From contig CALKIR010000050.1 of assembly GCA_937995985.1 (NCBI GenBank), positions 1 through 60,958 on the forward strand: 60,958 nucleotides of DNA. The letters run 5' to 3'. The stretch comes from an uncultured Alcaligenaceae bacterium (GTDB taxonomy: Bacteria > Pseudomonadota > Gammaproteobacteria > Burkholderiales > Burkholderiaceae_B). Position 1 is the stretch's first letter; every line of letters starts with the position of its first letter. This document shows positions 43,030 to 52,803 of the stretch, in pieces. Below the pieces are notes generated by a model. It had not been told where the DNA came from. It did not search any database and saw nothing but the letters and a program-made list of their open reading frames with translations. The position numbers were made by a program, and so were the translations under genes.

Positions 43030-44175
43030 TTACGGACCTTGCTGTTGTTGTGGGTCAAGCTCATAAGGTATCTGCGTTAACTCAGGCCTATCTGGCCAAG
43101 GCCCTTGGCCACGCTGCCAGTTTTTTAGCTGATATACCCACGCTAACACCTGTGCCACCGAGGCATACAATATAGGCGGAATTTCTTGCTCTAACTCTAC
43201 ATGGTGATACAAAATCCTCGCCAAAGGCGGTGCCTCTAAAATAGGCACATGATGCTGTTGAGCGCGCTCAATGATTTGCAAAGCAATAAGACCACGACCT
43301 TTGGCAACCACTATGGGAGCCTCTGATGCCCCTTCAGCATACCGTAGCGCTACTGAGAAATGACTCGGGTTGGTCACCACCACATCTGCGCTGGATACAG
43401 CAGACATCATCCGCCTTTGCGCCATCGCGCGCTGTTGAGAGCGAATACGTCCCTTAACATGGGGATCCCCTTCACTTTCCTTATGCTCGTCCTTGACCTC
43501 TTGCCGAGACATACGCAGCTTTTTAAAATAGCTAAATAGCTGCCAAGGCACATCAATCAGCACAATAATTAATAGTCCCGCAACAATAAGCGCACAACAT
43601 AGGACCATTAATTGCATCCCTTGCACCAATGCTGCCTGCACATTGATATAGGATAGACTCAACATGGCATCTCTATAATGCCACAGCACCAGCACTGCTA
43701 TTAGCCCGATTAAGCCTGCTTTCGCCAGTGTTTTTATCAACTCAACCAAAGTTTGCCATGCAAACAGACGCTTGATGCCCTTTAAAGGATTTAAACGCTC
43801 AAATTTTGGCTCCAAAGCTTTGCTGCTAAATACTAATCCCCCTAAAAGAACAGGAGCGATCAAAGCCGTAATAAAGACCATCAACAACAATGGGCTTAAG
43901 CCCATCAAAACACGCTGCCCTAAACTTACGATACGCGTCACTATGGCGGTCGGATCAGCCACCATATCAGCCTCAAAGCTCATGCTATGCTGAAATAAAA
44001 GCATTAATTGTCGGTATAAAAAGCCAGCCGAAAACCAGAGTGTTCCCACCCCCACCGCTAAAATCAAAAAAGTATTGAGCTCACGGGAACGCGCAATCTG
44101 CCCTTCTTCGCGAGCCTTTTCTAAGCGCCGCGGTGACGCCGGTTCAGTTTTTTCTAAATCGCTTTCTTCAGCCAT
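43030..44175 (-). CDS. flhB: Flagellar biosynthetic protein FlhB
   Basis: Export-gate subunit that switches substrate class after self-cleavage. 381 residues: SDLEKTEPASPRRLEKAREEGQIARSRELN at the N-terminus, four helices, GIKRLFAWQTLVELIKTLAK, then the cytoplasmic tail from about 220. The cleavage motif is N269-P270-S271-H272, so NPSH replaces the common NPTH at identical numbering to enteric FlhB. The tail continues SVALRYAEGASEAPIVVAKG and YASVAQVLAWVYQL, with a short Pro-rich end. Confidence 0.96.
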   Translation of the reverse strand: MAEESDLEKTEPASPRRLEKAREEGQIARSRELNTFLILAVGVGTLWFSAGFLYRQLMLLFQHSMSFEADMVADPTAIVTRIVSLGQRVLMGLSPLLLMVFITALIAPVLLGGLVFSSKALEPKFERLNPLKGIKRLFAWQTLVELIKTLAKAGLIGLIAVLVLWHYRDAMLSLSYINVQAALVQGMQLMVLCCALIVAGLLIIVLIDVPWQLFSYFKKLRMSRQEVKDEHKESEGDPHVKGRIRSQQRAMAQRRMMSAVSSADVVVTNPSHFSVALRYAEGASEAPIVVAKGRGLIALQIIERAQQHHVPILEAPPLARILYHHVELEQEIPPILYASVAQVLAWVYQLKNWQRGQGPWPDRPELTQIPYELDPQQQQGP

Positions 44176-44196
44176 GACCGCCTAAGGAGCCTCAGT

Positions 44197-44907
44197 TTAA
44201 AAACCCAGGCTAGAGAGCAAGTCATCTACCTCGTCCTGATCCCGCAATACATCAGTTGCCTCAGGGTTAACTACGGGACCATTGAGTAAGGACATGGTTT
44301 CATCCCTCTTTTCAGCAGGCACACTATCTAACAGAACCTGTATCAACTCTTTTTCAATGGCACTAATCACCCCTAACATGCCTTGAATCACTTGGCCAGT
44401 CAGGTCCTGGAAATCCTGCGCCATAATAATTTCCATCAAATTTGCTTGTGTTTGCTGACTATTGTCCTGCACTTGCTGAAAAAAACCTAAAATGCGTTGC
44501 TGCAATGCGGGCTCAGGAAGCGCTCCCTCATGAGCCATCCAGTGTGTCCACTGTGCCTGCAAATCAGCGGCTTCTTTTTGAATATCTTGCTGCAATGGCT
44601 GAGTTTGCTCAGCAGCGGTCAGCACACGGTTTGCAGCCTGCTCAGTCATTCGACCGACATAACGTAACCGATCACGCGCATCAGGTATTGCCTCAGCCGC
44701 CTCTTTAATAGCCTCATCTAAACCTAATTCGCGCATGCTATCCCGCAGCATTCGCGTCAGGCGTGCTATTCTCTGCACAACCTCTTCAGACTGTCCAGGA
44801 TTAGACTGTGTTGTCCCAGTAGGCACAATGGTAGCCGGCTCGGTACCAAATACCCCCGTACCCAGCGGCCTAGAATCAGGCTGCTCTTTAAAATCCTTGA
44901 CACTCAT
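44197..44907 (-). CDS. cheZ: CheY-P phosphatase CheZ
   Basis: Dephosphorylates CheY-P. 236 residues: the long helical hairpin contains the catalytic region IIMAQDFQDLTGQVIQGMLGVI with the key Gln, and the C-terminal CheY-binding peptide DVLRDQDEVDDLLSSLGF is intact. Pairs with cheY 23 bp upstream in the enteric order. Confidence 0.96.
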   Translation of the reverse strand: MSVKDFKEQPDSRPLGTGVFGTEPATIVPTGTTQSNPGQSEEVVQRIARLTRMLRDSMRELGLDEAIKEAAEAIPDARDRLRYVGRMTEQAANRVLTAAEQTQPLQQDIQKEAADLQAQWTHWMAHEGALPEPALQQRILGFFQQVQDNSQQTQANLMEIIMAQDFQDLTGQVIQGMLGVISAIEKELIQVLLDSVPAEKRDETMSLLNGPVVNPEATDVLRDQDEVDDLLSSLGF

Positions 44908-44930
44908 TCATCCCTCCATTAAGCGAAACA

Positions 44931-45317
44931 TTAAGCCATTTTTTCAAAAATGGCATTTAATTTCTCTTCGAGTGTGGCCGCAGTAAAGGGTTTTACTACA
45001 TAACCATTAGCCCCAGCTTGGGCCGCAGCGATAATATTTTCCCGCTTTGCCTCTGCAGTCACCATTAATACAGGCAGATGACTCAGTTTCTCGTCCGCAC
45101 GGATGGTTTTAAGCAATTCCAACCCATCCATATTGGGCATATTCCAATCGGACACTACAAAATTAAATTGCCCATTTCGCAATTTTTCCAAAGCCATTAC
45201 ACCGTCTTCGGCCTCATCTACATTCTCATAGCCTAAATCTTTTAATAAATTGCGAATGATGCGACGCATCGTAGGAAAATCATCCACAACCAAAATTTTG
45301 ATATTTTTGGAACTCAT
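44931..45317 (-). CDS. cheY: Chemotaxis response regulator CheY
   Basis: Single receiver domain that binds FliM when phosphorylated. 128 residues from the ATG at 45317; the longer frame starts at TTG. With this start the key residues fall at enteric positions: Asp12, Asp13, Asp57 (SDWNMPNMDG), Thr87, Tyr106, Lys109. Confidence 0.97.
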   Translation of the reverse strand: MSSKNIKILVVDDFPTMRRIIRNLLKDLGYENVDEAEDGVMALEKLRNGQFNFVVSDWNMPNMDGLELLKTIRADEKLSHLPVLMVTAEAKRENIIAAAQAGANGYVVKPFTAATLEEKLNAIFEKMA

Positions 45318-45370
45318 ATTTTGCTTATACTCCAATAAATCAGATCTGTATTGACTCTATAAGTATGCTG

Positions 45371-46435
45371 CTAGACGCGATGACCAAAGGCTCCCAGACA
45401 GGACAGGATTTTTTCGGTCATTTCATCAATGGGTACCGCCTGCTCAGCAGCACCAATAGCCAAGGCCTCACGAGGCATTCCAAACACCACACTCGTTTCT
45501 TCATCCTGGGCCAACGTGCGCGCCCCCGCCTCACGCATGGCAAGCAAACCCTGAGCACCGTCTTTGCCCATCCCAGTAAGCACTACTCCTACCGCATTTT
45601 TACCTGCTACTTTTGCCGCTGAAAAGAACAACACATCCACAGAAGGACGGTGCCTATTGACCGGCTCACTTTGCTCAAGCTCTATCACATAGTTTGCCCC
45701 AGAACGGGCTAATTTCATATGTGCCACACCACCTGGAGCAATATACACATGCCCCGGCAATACACGTTGACCATGCTCAGCCTCAAAGACACGTACAGAA
45801 CATAAAGAATCCAAACGTTGCACAAATGAACGAGTAAATCCTGCCGGCATATGTTGGGTAATCAAAATCGCCGGGCTCTGAGCAGGTAAGGGCTCTAACA
45901 CGCGGCGAATAGCCTCTGTTCCCCCAGTTGAAGCCCCTATCAGTACTAATTTCTCAGTACTGGCATAAGGGCGAATAGAAATAGGCCGGGGCGGTTTACG
46001 TGGGCGCTGAATCCCTTGGGTACGAATCCGCGTTCGTGCCATATAAGCCGCACGTATTTTGTCTGCGATCACATCGCTGTACTCTAATAACCCATCCCTA
46101 ATGCCTAATTTGGGCTTGGTAACAAAATCTACTGCTCCTAATTCTAATGCACGCAGAGTAATCTCAGAATTACGCTCTGTAAGTGAAGACACCATGACCA
46201 CGGGCATAGGCCTTAAACGCATTAAACGTTCTAAAAAATCCAAGCCATCCATGCGTGGCATTTCCACATCTAGGGTCAGCACATCCGGGTCATATTGCTT
46301 GATTAACTCTCGCGCAATTAATGGATCAGGCGCTGTGGCAACCACCTCCATGTCAGAATGACTATTTATGATTTCTGCCATTAAACTTCGTATTAAAGCA
46401 GAATCATCAACACATAAAACACGAATTTTTGTCAT
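45371..46435 (-). CDS. cheB: Chemotaxis protein-glutamate methylesterase CheB
   Basis: Removes methyl groups from receptors and deamidates Gln, stimulated by phosphorylation. 354 residues. Receiver domain (VDDSALIRSLM, phospho-Asp in VLTLDVEMPRMDGLDF), linker, and esterase domain with the triad segments GASTGGTEAIRRVL (Ser), ITQHMPAGFTRSF (His) and GMGKDGAQG (Asp). Follows cheR directly; no cheD between. Confidence 0.97.
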   Translation of the reverse strand: MTKIRVLCVDDSALIRSLMAEIINSHSDMEVVATAPDPLIARELIKQYDPDVLTLDVEMPRMDGLDFLERLMRLRPMPVVMVSSLTERNSEITLRALELGAVDFVTKPKLGIRDGLLEYSDVIADKIRAAYMARTRIRTQGIQRPRKPPRPISIRPYASTEKLVLIGASTGGTEAIRRVLEPLPAQSPAILITQHMPAGFTRSFVQRLDSLCSVRVFEAEHGQRVLPGHVYIAPGGVAHMKLARSGANYVIELEQSEPVNRHRPSVDVLFFSAAKVAGKNAVGVVLTGMGKDGAQGLLAMREAGARTLAQDEETSVVFGMPREALAIGAAEQAVPIDEMTEKILSCLGAFGHRV

Positions 46436-46451
46436 GCCTTAACTATTTCAA

Positions 46452-47309
46452 TCACTGCGAATCAGCAGGGCGCTCATACACGGTTTGCCCTTTTAAGCGC
46501 AAAACCGAAGTCATAAAAGAAAAGTTTTCCGAGTGCCCTACAAAAAGTAAGCCGCCAGGCTTGAGTACCCGAGCAAAACGTTCTAATAGTTTTACCTGAG
46601 TATCTCGACTAAAATATATTAGGGTATTGCGGCAAAAAATCACATCCATTGATTCCACCCCAGGCCAATCTCGTTGCTCTACCAGATTGATTTTTTTAAA
46701 TTCAATTAAATCGCGCACCGCAGGCTTGATTCGCACCAGCCCCTGATTAGGGCCACGCCCTCTAAGGAAAAACTGTCGCAATCGAATCATATCAAGCAAC
46801 TCAACCCGCTCCTTGGCATAGACTCCGCGCCGAGCAACCTGTAAGGCTTGAGTATCAATATCGCTGGCTAAAATACGTACGTCACTATGTGCATGAGGCA
46901 CATTCTCTATTGCCACTATAGCCATAGAATAGGCCTCCTCACCTGTAGAGGCTGCGGCAGACCATAAATTGAGTGGTCTGTTACGCTGCCGCAAATAAGT
47001 AGCTAATATGTCAAAGTGATGGGCTTCACGAAAAAAAGCAGTGTGGTTAATAGTGAAAACGTTAACGAAACGCTCCCATTCACTATCATCAGGGCGCTCT
47101 TGTAAATAATCTAAATACGCATCGATTCCTTCTAAGCCTAACCGCCGCGCAAAGGCACCGAGGTGCCTGTTAATCGTTTCTTTTTTATGCTCTCCTAACA
47201 CTATTCCCGAACGCTGCTGCAGCAAGTGCGCTACCCGGGCCAAAGTTTGTGAAGAAAGCGTACTGCCTCTCTTCTCTCGTTCAATAAATTCCGCTAAATC
47301 ATGCGTCAT
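46452..47309 (-). CDS. cheR: Chemotaxis receptor methyltransferase CheR
   Basis: S-adenosylmethionine-dependent methylation of receptor glutamates. 285 residues: N-terminal helical domain, then ERFVNVFTINHTAFFREAHHF, the SAM site LWSAAASTGEEAYSMAIV, DIDTQALQVARRGVYAKERV, and VIFCRNTLIYFSRDTQVKLLERFARVLKPGGLLFVGHSEN. The beta-subdomain that binds the receptor pentapeptide seems present between about 195 and 235. Confidence 0.97.
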   Translation of the reverse strand: MTHDLAEFIEREKRGSTLSSQTLARVAHLLQQRSGIVLGEHKKETINRHLGAFARRLGLEGIDAYLDYLQERPDDSEWERFVNVFTINHTAFFREAHHFDILATYLRQRNRPLNLWSAAASTGEEAYSMAIVAIENVPHAHSDVRILASDIDTQALQVARRGVYAKERVELLDMIRLRQFFLRGRGPNQGLVRIKPAVRDLIEFKKINLVEQRDWPGVESMDVIFCRNTLIYFSRDTQVKLLERFARVLKPGGLLFVGHSENFSFMTSVLRLKGQTVYERPADSQ

Positions 47310-47316
47310 GAAAATA

Positions 47317-49116
47317 CTAGTGCTCCAGCATTTCTAAACCATGAGAGGGGAGTTCCGCACGCGTTATCCGACCTTGATACTTGGATGCATCTTGAGACTC
47401 ATCCATCACTAAACGCTTTGCAGCATCATCTGCATCAGGCTCATTCATGTCCAATGCACCATAATCCTGCTCCTGCTCTAACTCGCCAACATTAAATACA
47501 CTGACTGCTTGGGTAAGCGCTCGGGCTTGCTCTTCAAGGGCTTCAAGTGCGTTCACGGTATTGTCGACCAGATCCGCATTAAGACGCACCGCCGTATCCA
47601 TTTGTCCAACCGCCACATTTACTTGCTCAATCCCCAAGCTTTGCTCATTTGAAGCCATGGCAATTTCACTCATAAAGGTCGTGACGCGATGGACTGCAGC
47701 AACCACTTCGGCTACAACCTCCCCAGCCTGATCAACCTGTTGAGCACCGTGTTGCACATGACTTAAAGAACCCTCTATTAAAGATTTAATTTCTTGGGCT
47801 GCTTGGGCACTGCGCTGCGCCAAAGAGCGTACCTCACCGGCAACCACGGCAAAACCACGCCCATGCTCGCCTGCTCGAGCAGCCTCTACTGACGCATTCA
47901 AAGCCAAAATATTAGTTTGGAACGCAATCCCATCAATAACATTGACAATTTCACTAATCTCTTTGGAGCTCGCCGTAATTTGATGCATCACATCCACAAC
48001 AGAGCGTACGGTTTCCCCAGCCCGCTCAGCAACAGTAGAGGCTTCACGTGCCACCCGATCAGCTTCTTGTGCATTCTCAGTATTTTGCCGTACAGTGCTC
48101 GATAGCTCCTCCATGCTCGCAGCCGTCTCTTGTAAGGCAGAAGCTTGCTGTTCAGTGCGACTGCTTAACTCTAACGCCCCAACATGAATACCATGGACTT
48201 CTTCTTCTGTACGCGCCACACCATCCCTGATGCTGTCTATGAGGCGAATCAACCCTGCTTGCATCTGCTTAACTGATTCATACAGCACACCGATTTCATT
48301 ATTCGAAGGCGCCTCTATGACCTGAGTTAAATCGCCATTAGCAATGCGCTCAAAATGCTGCCCTGCTTCTCGCAATGGTCGCAACACCATTTTGTGTAAA
48401 AAGACATAAGCTAATACCGCAATTAAAATGCTCGCTAAAATCCCAATCGCAACAATGCGTACTATCCACAAAAATTGCTCTGACTCTTGGGTCGCTAATT
48501 CATTTACTGCTTTGATCTGGGTGCCTGCAATGTATTTGATCTGACTATAGAAAATATTTTCCAAACTTTCTGTATGGCCTGCCCGGTATTTTCTATACCC
48601 TTCTACATCCCCTTGACGCAACAATTCCACCTGCTCAGCAAAAGCCTGCTCAGTCAACTGCTCATAAAGCTTTAACATCCGCTCATAAGGGTTGCGCAAA
48701 GAACTGTCCTCTGTAACCAGCTCCCCTGCTGCCTTAAAGTGGGTCTGACTATCCCTTAAAGCGAACTCAGCCCTATCTAATAAATATTGAGACTGCCAAG
48801 ATACTCCGACCGCACTGATTACATCATCACCCCATTCATTACCAAAGGTATAACGATTTTCTGAAATATAAACAGCTTGCTCTGAAGCGGCCTCCTCAAC
48901 AAATAACTGCGCTGCTGTATATTCCTTACTGGCCTCATTCAAGAGGCGCACGAAATTTTGCTGTTCAACAATATTATGTAGGCCAAGATTTGCACCACGA
49001 AGCGATAAGACCCCCAATGCTGCGCCAGCAAAAACCATAAATAGAAAAAAGAATAAAACAAGCACTAAGCTTGTTCTGACCTTTAAATTTTTAAACTGAA
49101 ACCAACGACGCATCAT
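47317..49116 (-). CDS. Methyl-accepting chemotaxis protein, Tar/Tsr-like with periplasmic domain
   Basis: 599 residues. Helix 1 at about 15-37, a periplasmic helical domain of about 180 residues (four-helix-bundle type; includes YTAAQLFVEEAASEQAVY and RMLKLYEQLTEQAFAEQVELL), helix 2 at about 218-242, HAMP (LRPLREAGQHFERIANGDLTQVI) and a classical signalling tip (IVNVIDGIAFQTNILALNASVEAARAGEHGRGFAVVAGEVR). The C-terminus ends in LEMLEH without the xWxxF tether. It sits in the mot-che operon where enterics place tar. The ligand is unknown. Confidence 0.95.
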   Translation of the reverse strand: MMRRWFQFKNLKVRTSLVLVLFFFLFMVFAGAALGVLSLRGANLGLHNIVEQQNFVRLLNEASKEYTAAQLFVEEAASEQAVYISENRYTFGNEWGDDVISAVGVSWQSQYLLDRAEFALRDSQTHFKAAGELVTEDSSLRNPYERMLKLYEQLTEQAFAEQVELLRQGDVEGYRKYRAGHTESLENIFYSQIKYIAGTQIKAVNELATQESEQFLWIVRIVAIGILASILIAVLAYVFLHKMVLRPLREAGQHFERIANGDLTQVIEAPSNNEIGVLYESVKQMQAGLIRLIDSIRDGVARTEEEVHGIHVGALELSSRTEQQASALQETAASMEELSSTVRQNTENAQEADRVAREASTVAERAGETVRSVVDVMHQITASSKEISEIVNVIDGIAFQTNILALNASVEAARAGEHGRGFAVVAGEVRSLAQRSAQAAQEIKSLIEGSLSHVQHGAQQVDQAGEVVAEVVAAVHRVTTFMSEIAMASNEQSLGIEQVNVAVGQMDTAVRLNADLVDNTVNALEALEEQARALTQAVSVFNVGELEQEQDYGALDMNEPDADDAAKRLVMDESQDASKYQGRITRAELPSHGLEMLEH

Positions 49117-49200
49117 TATTCTCCTCTCTCGGCCATAAGCGTTACGGGAACTTCGGTACTACTTACATCCATTGTGTTAGCAACTCCCTATCAGACCTCA

Positions 49201-49698
49201 TCAGGACAAGCTATCCATGAGCTCCATTTCTTCACTTGTAATTAATTTTTCTATATCAACTAAAATGAGCATCCGCTCATCAACCGTCCCTATCCCAGTT
49301 AAATACTCACTAGAAAAAGCACTATTGCCAAATTGAGGCGCATCACTGATTTGCTCATGAGCCAAGGTCAGTACATCTGATACCCCATCCACAACCACCC
49401 CGACCACCCTATCGGCTACATTCAAAATCACCACAACGGTCTGATTATCATATTTAATGTCAGGTAAATTAAATTTAATGCGCAGATCTACTATAGGCAC
49501 AATAACGCCACGTAAATTAGTCACCCCCTTAATAAAAGGCGGCACATTAGCAATACGGGTCACACTTTGCTCTTGATAACCCCGAATCTCTTGAACCTTC
49601 AAGATATCAATGCCATATTCTTGTTTATCTAATACAAAGACCAAGAACTCTTGACCACAAGTAGTCATATCAGTTTTATCGTCTGCTGGCTGTGTCAT
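49201..49698 (-). CDS. cheW: Chemotaxis adaptor protein CheW
   Basis: Couples receptors to CheA. 165 residues: FLVFVLDKQEYGIDILKVQEIRGY, ITRIANVPPFIKGVTNLRGVIVPIVDLRIKF (the conserved NLRG), and VVDGVSDVLTL. Starts 41 bp after cheA. Confidence 0.97.
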   Translation of the reverse strand: MTQPADDKTDMTTCGQEFLVFVLDKQEYGIDILKVQEIRGYQEQSVTRIANVPPFIKGVTNLRGVIVPIVDLRIKFNLPDIKYDNQTVVVILNVADRVVGVVVDGVSDVLTLAHEQISDAPQFGNSAFSSEYLTGIGTVDERMLILVDIEKLITSEEMELMDSLS

Positions 49699-49739
49699 GG
49701 TTTTTTCCTCAAAACTTTAGTACCTATTAATTTTTGCTC

Positions 49740-51821
49740 CTACATGACCTCACTGTGTGCTAATCGCTCCCCATAAGTGCCACTCGTGCGCTCTCTATTC
49801 ATACGGTGCAAGGCAAATACATCCACAATTAGCGCAACACTGCCATCCCCCAAAATTGTTGCCGCTGAAATTCCCGGGATTTTTTTATAGTTGGTCTCTA
49901 AATTCTTCACGACCACCTGATGCTGTCCTAGCAATTGATCCACTAATAAAGCAAATCGTGTATCTTCAGCCTGTAACACGACAGCAATGGCACGAGTAGG
50001 CTCTTGCTCGTACTCTTCAACACTAAACACTGCTCCCAAAGACACCACAGGCAAATACTCACCACGCACATAAAGCACATGTTCGCCACCAGTCATAGTG
50101 CGTAATTGTGCGGCTTCGGGCTGCATCGACTCCATTACATGGCTTAAGGGCAAAATAAAGACCTCCTCGCCTACCTTGACCGACATCCCATCTAATATGG
50201 CCAAAGTCAACGGCAAAACAATGCGGGTTGCTGTGCCTTGCCCTTTTTGTGAAGTCACATAGACATGCCCTCCCATCCCTTGAATATTACGACGGACCAC
50301 ATCCATGCCTACGCCACGCCCTGAAATTTCCGTAACCTTTTCCGCTGTGGAAAAGCCCGGCGCAAATAATAACTGCCAAAGCTCCTCATCAGGAATGTTT
50401 TCATTGGTGACTAACCCTTGCTGCATCGCCTTTTTGAGAATCTTTTCTCTATTTAGGCCTGCCCCATCATCACTGACTTCGATAATGATGTGCCCTCCTT
50501 GATGCTGCGCTGATAATGTCAGCACCCCTTCGGCCTCCTTTCCAGCTGCGACGCGCTGCTCTGGCATTTCAATCCCATGGTCAATACTGTTACGTACCAA
50601 ATGGGTTAATGGATCAATAATGCGTTCAATTAAACTTTTATCCAGCTCTGTCGCCTGACCCCGGGTCACCAACCGAATCTTTTTACCCAAGCGCTGCGCA
50701 TTTTCACGTACCACACGAGGAAAGCGATTAAATACATAGTCCATGGGGACCATCCGAATAGCCATGACCGCTTCTTGCAAATCACGTGCATTACGCTCTA
50801 GCTGCTCTAAGCCATTGAGCAGCCGATCATGCACAACGGGGTCCAAATCGGCAGTAATTTGTACCAACATGGCCTGAGTAATAACCAGCTCACCGACCAA
50901 ATTGATAATTTGATCTACCCGCTCCACCCCTACTCTCAGGGTACTCGACTCATTTCGGCGCGCACCTGTAGAACGGCGTGATGCACTCTTAGATGTGCCT
51001 GGGGCAGCCGCTTTGGATGGTGTCGCTGAGCTGCGCGCCGCATCGGATTGTGCTGCAGATGATGCTACGGACGCCTCTGGTGCAGAAACCGCAGAATCGT
51101 CTTGCTCTCTGTGCTCTGGTGCCTGTTCTGCCGCTGTGTCCGAGGCATCAGAAGATGCGGCCTGCCCCGATTTGGGAACAGCAGCCATTGAAGTAGTGAT
51201 TTGATCTTCATTGACCACAAAGCAGCTCACAGCAATAATGTCTTCTGCTGATGTGGTCGTATCGAGCCAAAAACTTATGCTCTCTTCGGTACTTTCCTCA
51301 TGGACTATATCGCCCATAATCGCCATCTCTTGACGGAGCGCCTGAGCGTCTTTAGGACGAATACGCTCAATGTGTACATGAAGATATTCTTTATCCGTTT
51401 TTTGAGTTGTTCCTGCGGCTTTTTTTTGCTGCCCCAAGGACATAAGGCGCGCACGTATTTCTTCACTAATTTCTGAGGGCAAAGATTCAGAATTACGATA
51501 AGCAGAAACCATGTCTGAGAGCACATCCTTGGTTTCCAAGAATAAATCTATCATCTCAGCGCTCAGACTCATCTCGCCATTTCGTACCGCATCCAACACG
51601 TTTTCTAAAACATGGGTGGTCTCGGCAAGATCTTCAAAGGTACCAAAAGTAGCAGCCCCTCCTTTTATTGAGTGTGCCGCCCTAAAAATAGCATTTAAAT
51701 CATCTGCATCAGGGGCCTCTACATCAAGCTCCAGGAGCAAGCCCTCCATTTCGGCTAATAGCTCCTCTGCCTCATCAAAAAAAGTATCAAAAAATTGACT
51801 TAAATCTAACCCTGAACTCAT
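49740..51821 (-). CDS. cheA: Chemotaxis sensor histidine kinase CheA
   Basis: 693 residues with the P1-P5 order. P1: FRAAHSIKGGAATFG with phospho-His50. P2: CheY/CheB-binding region at about 150-220. An Ala/Ser-rich linker (about 220-290). P3 dimerisation: VERVDQIINLVGELVITQAMLVQI. P4 kinase: LVRNSIDHGIEMPEQR (N box), IEVSDDGAGLN (G1) and GRGVGMDVVRRNIQGMGG (G2). P5: SVKVGEEVFILPLSHVMES to the C-terminus. Confidence 0.97.
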   Translation of the reverse strand: MSSGLDLSQFFDTFFDEAEELLAEMEGLLLELDVEAPDADDLNAIFRAAHSIKGGAATFGTFEDLAETTHVLENVLDAVRNGEMSLSAEMIDLFLETKDVLSDMVSAYRNSESLPSEISEEIRARLMSLGQQKKAAGTTQKTDKEYLHVHIERIRPKDAQALRQEMAIMGDIVHEESTEESISFWLDTTTSAEDIIAVSCFVVNEDQITTSMAAVPKSGQAASSDASDTAAEQAPEHREQDDSAVSAPEASVASSAAQSDAARSSATPSKAAAPGTSKSASRRSTGARRNESSTLRVGVERVDQIINLVGELVITQAMLVQITADLDPVVHDRLLNGLEQLERNARDLQEAVMAIRMVPMDYVFNRFPRVVRENAQRLGKKIRLVTRGQATELDKSLIERIIDPLTHLVRNSIDHGIEMPEQRVAAGKEAEGVLTLSAQHQGGHIIIEVSDDGAGLNREKILKKAMQQGLVTNENIPDEELWQLLFAPGFSTAEKVTEISGRGVGMDVVRRNIQGMGGHVYVTSQKGQGTATRIVLPLTLAILDGMSVKVGEEVFILPLSHVMESMQPEAAQLRTMTGGEHVLYVRGEYLPVVSLGAVFSVEEYEQEPTRAIAVVLQAEDTRFALLVDQLLGQHQVVVKNLETNYKKIPGISAATILGDGSVALIVDVFALHRMNRERTSGTYGERLAHSEVM

Positions 51822-51867
51822 CTTGCCCCCTAAAAAAACAGATTGTTACACTCAATAACCACTATTT

Positions 51868-52797
51868 TTAGTTGCCCATTGAGGAAGGGCGCTCTGCATG
51901 ATTCGATGCTGCGTCATGAACAGCAGCATCAGATGTTCGAACATCAAGAGCAGGTTGAGAAGAAAAGTGGCGCTCGCGCTGGGCATCCATCTGCTCTTCA
52001 GCCTGACGACTAAGCGCAACAATACTGATACGTCTATTAACGGCAGCCTCAGGATTATCTTTAATAAGATTTACAGTTGAGGCCAACCCCGAGATCTGCT
52101 TGACTTTATTTTCAGCCAATCCCCCTGCCACCAACTCGCGCCGTGCAGCATTGGCTCGGTCAGAAGATAGCTCCCAGTTACTATACTCACGCTCCCCATG
52201 TGCATACTGATGCGCATCGGTATGCCCAGCAATTAACAATCGGTTTGGCAACTCATTTAATGACTTGCCTAAAGAGCGCAAAATATCCCGCATATAAGGC
52301 TGCACCTGAGCACTGCCCATAGCAAACATAGGGCGATTTTGCTGATCCACAATCTGAATACGCAGCCCCTCATGGGTCATATCGATTAACAACTGAGGCT
52401 GAAACTCCTTTAAAATGGGGTCAGACTCAATCAGCTGATCGAGCTTAGATCTCAGATCCTCTAAACGCTCTCGATCGCGCTGATACCCCTCTATTTGCTC
52501 GGGCGCAAGCGGATAATCATTAGGAATCACGCTGGGATGCCCCCCAGGAATAAGGCTGCGAGAATAATCAGTATTCAGCCCTCCACGTATGGCCTCTATT
52601 AAGGGCATACGAAAATATTCGGCAATGGTTCTTAGCTCTTCTCGAGGCAATAAAGACAACACCCACATAACCAAAAAAAATGCCATCATTGCCGTCATGA
52701 AATCAGCATAGGCAATTTTCCAGCTACTGGCGCGACGTGATGCAGAACGACGACGCGACCGACGTACAATAATAATGGGACGATTTCTACCTTTCAT
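51868..52797 (-). CDS. motB: Flagellar motor stator protein MotB
   Basis: 309 residues. One membrane helix (about 28-48) with the proton-binding Asp32 in YADFMTAMMAFFLVMWVLS, plug region, and a C-terminal OmpA-like peptidoglycan-binding domain: LLIAGHTDAHQY, NWELSSDRANAARRELVAGG, NRRISIVAL. The N-terminus is unusually Arg-rich (RRSRRRSASRR). Starts 6 bp after motA. Confidence 0.97.
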   Translation of the reverse strand: MKGRNRPIIIVRRSRRRSASRRASSWKIAYADFMTAMMAFFLVMWVLSLLPREELRTIAEYFRMPLIEAIRGGLNTDYSRSLIPGGHPSVIPNDYPLAPEQIEGYQRDRERLEDLRSKLDQLIESDPILKEFQPQLLIDMTHEGLRIQIVDQQNRPMFAMGSAQVQPYMRDILRSLGKSLNELPNRLLIAGHTDAHQYAHGEREYSNWELSSDRANAARRELVAGGLAENKVKQISGLASTVNLIKDNPEAAVNRRISIVALSRQAEEQMDAQRERHFSSQPALDVRTSDAAVHDAASNHAERPSSMGN

Positions 52798-52803
52798 GCT
52801 CGC

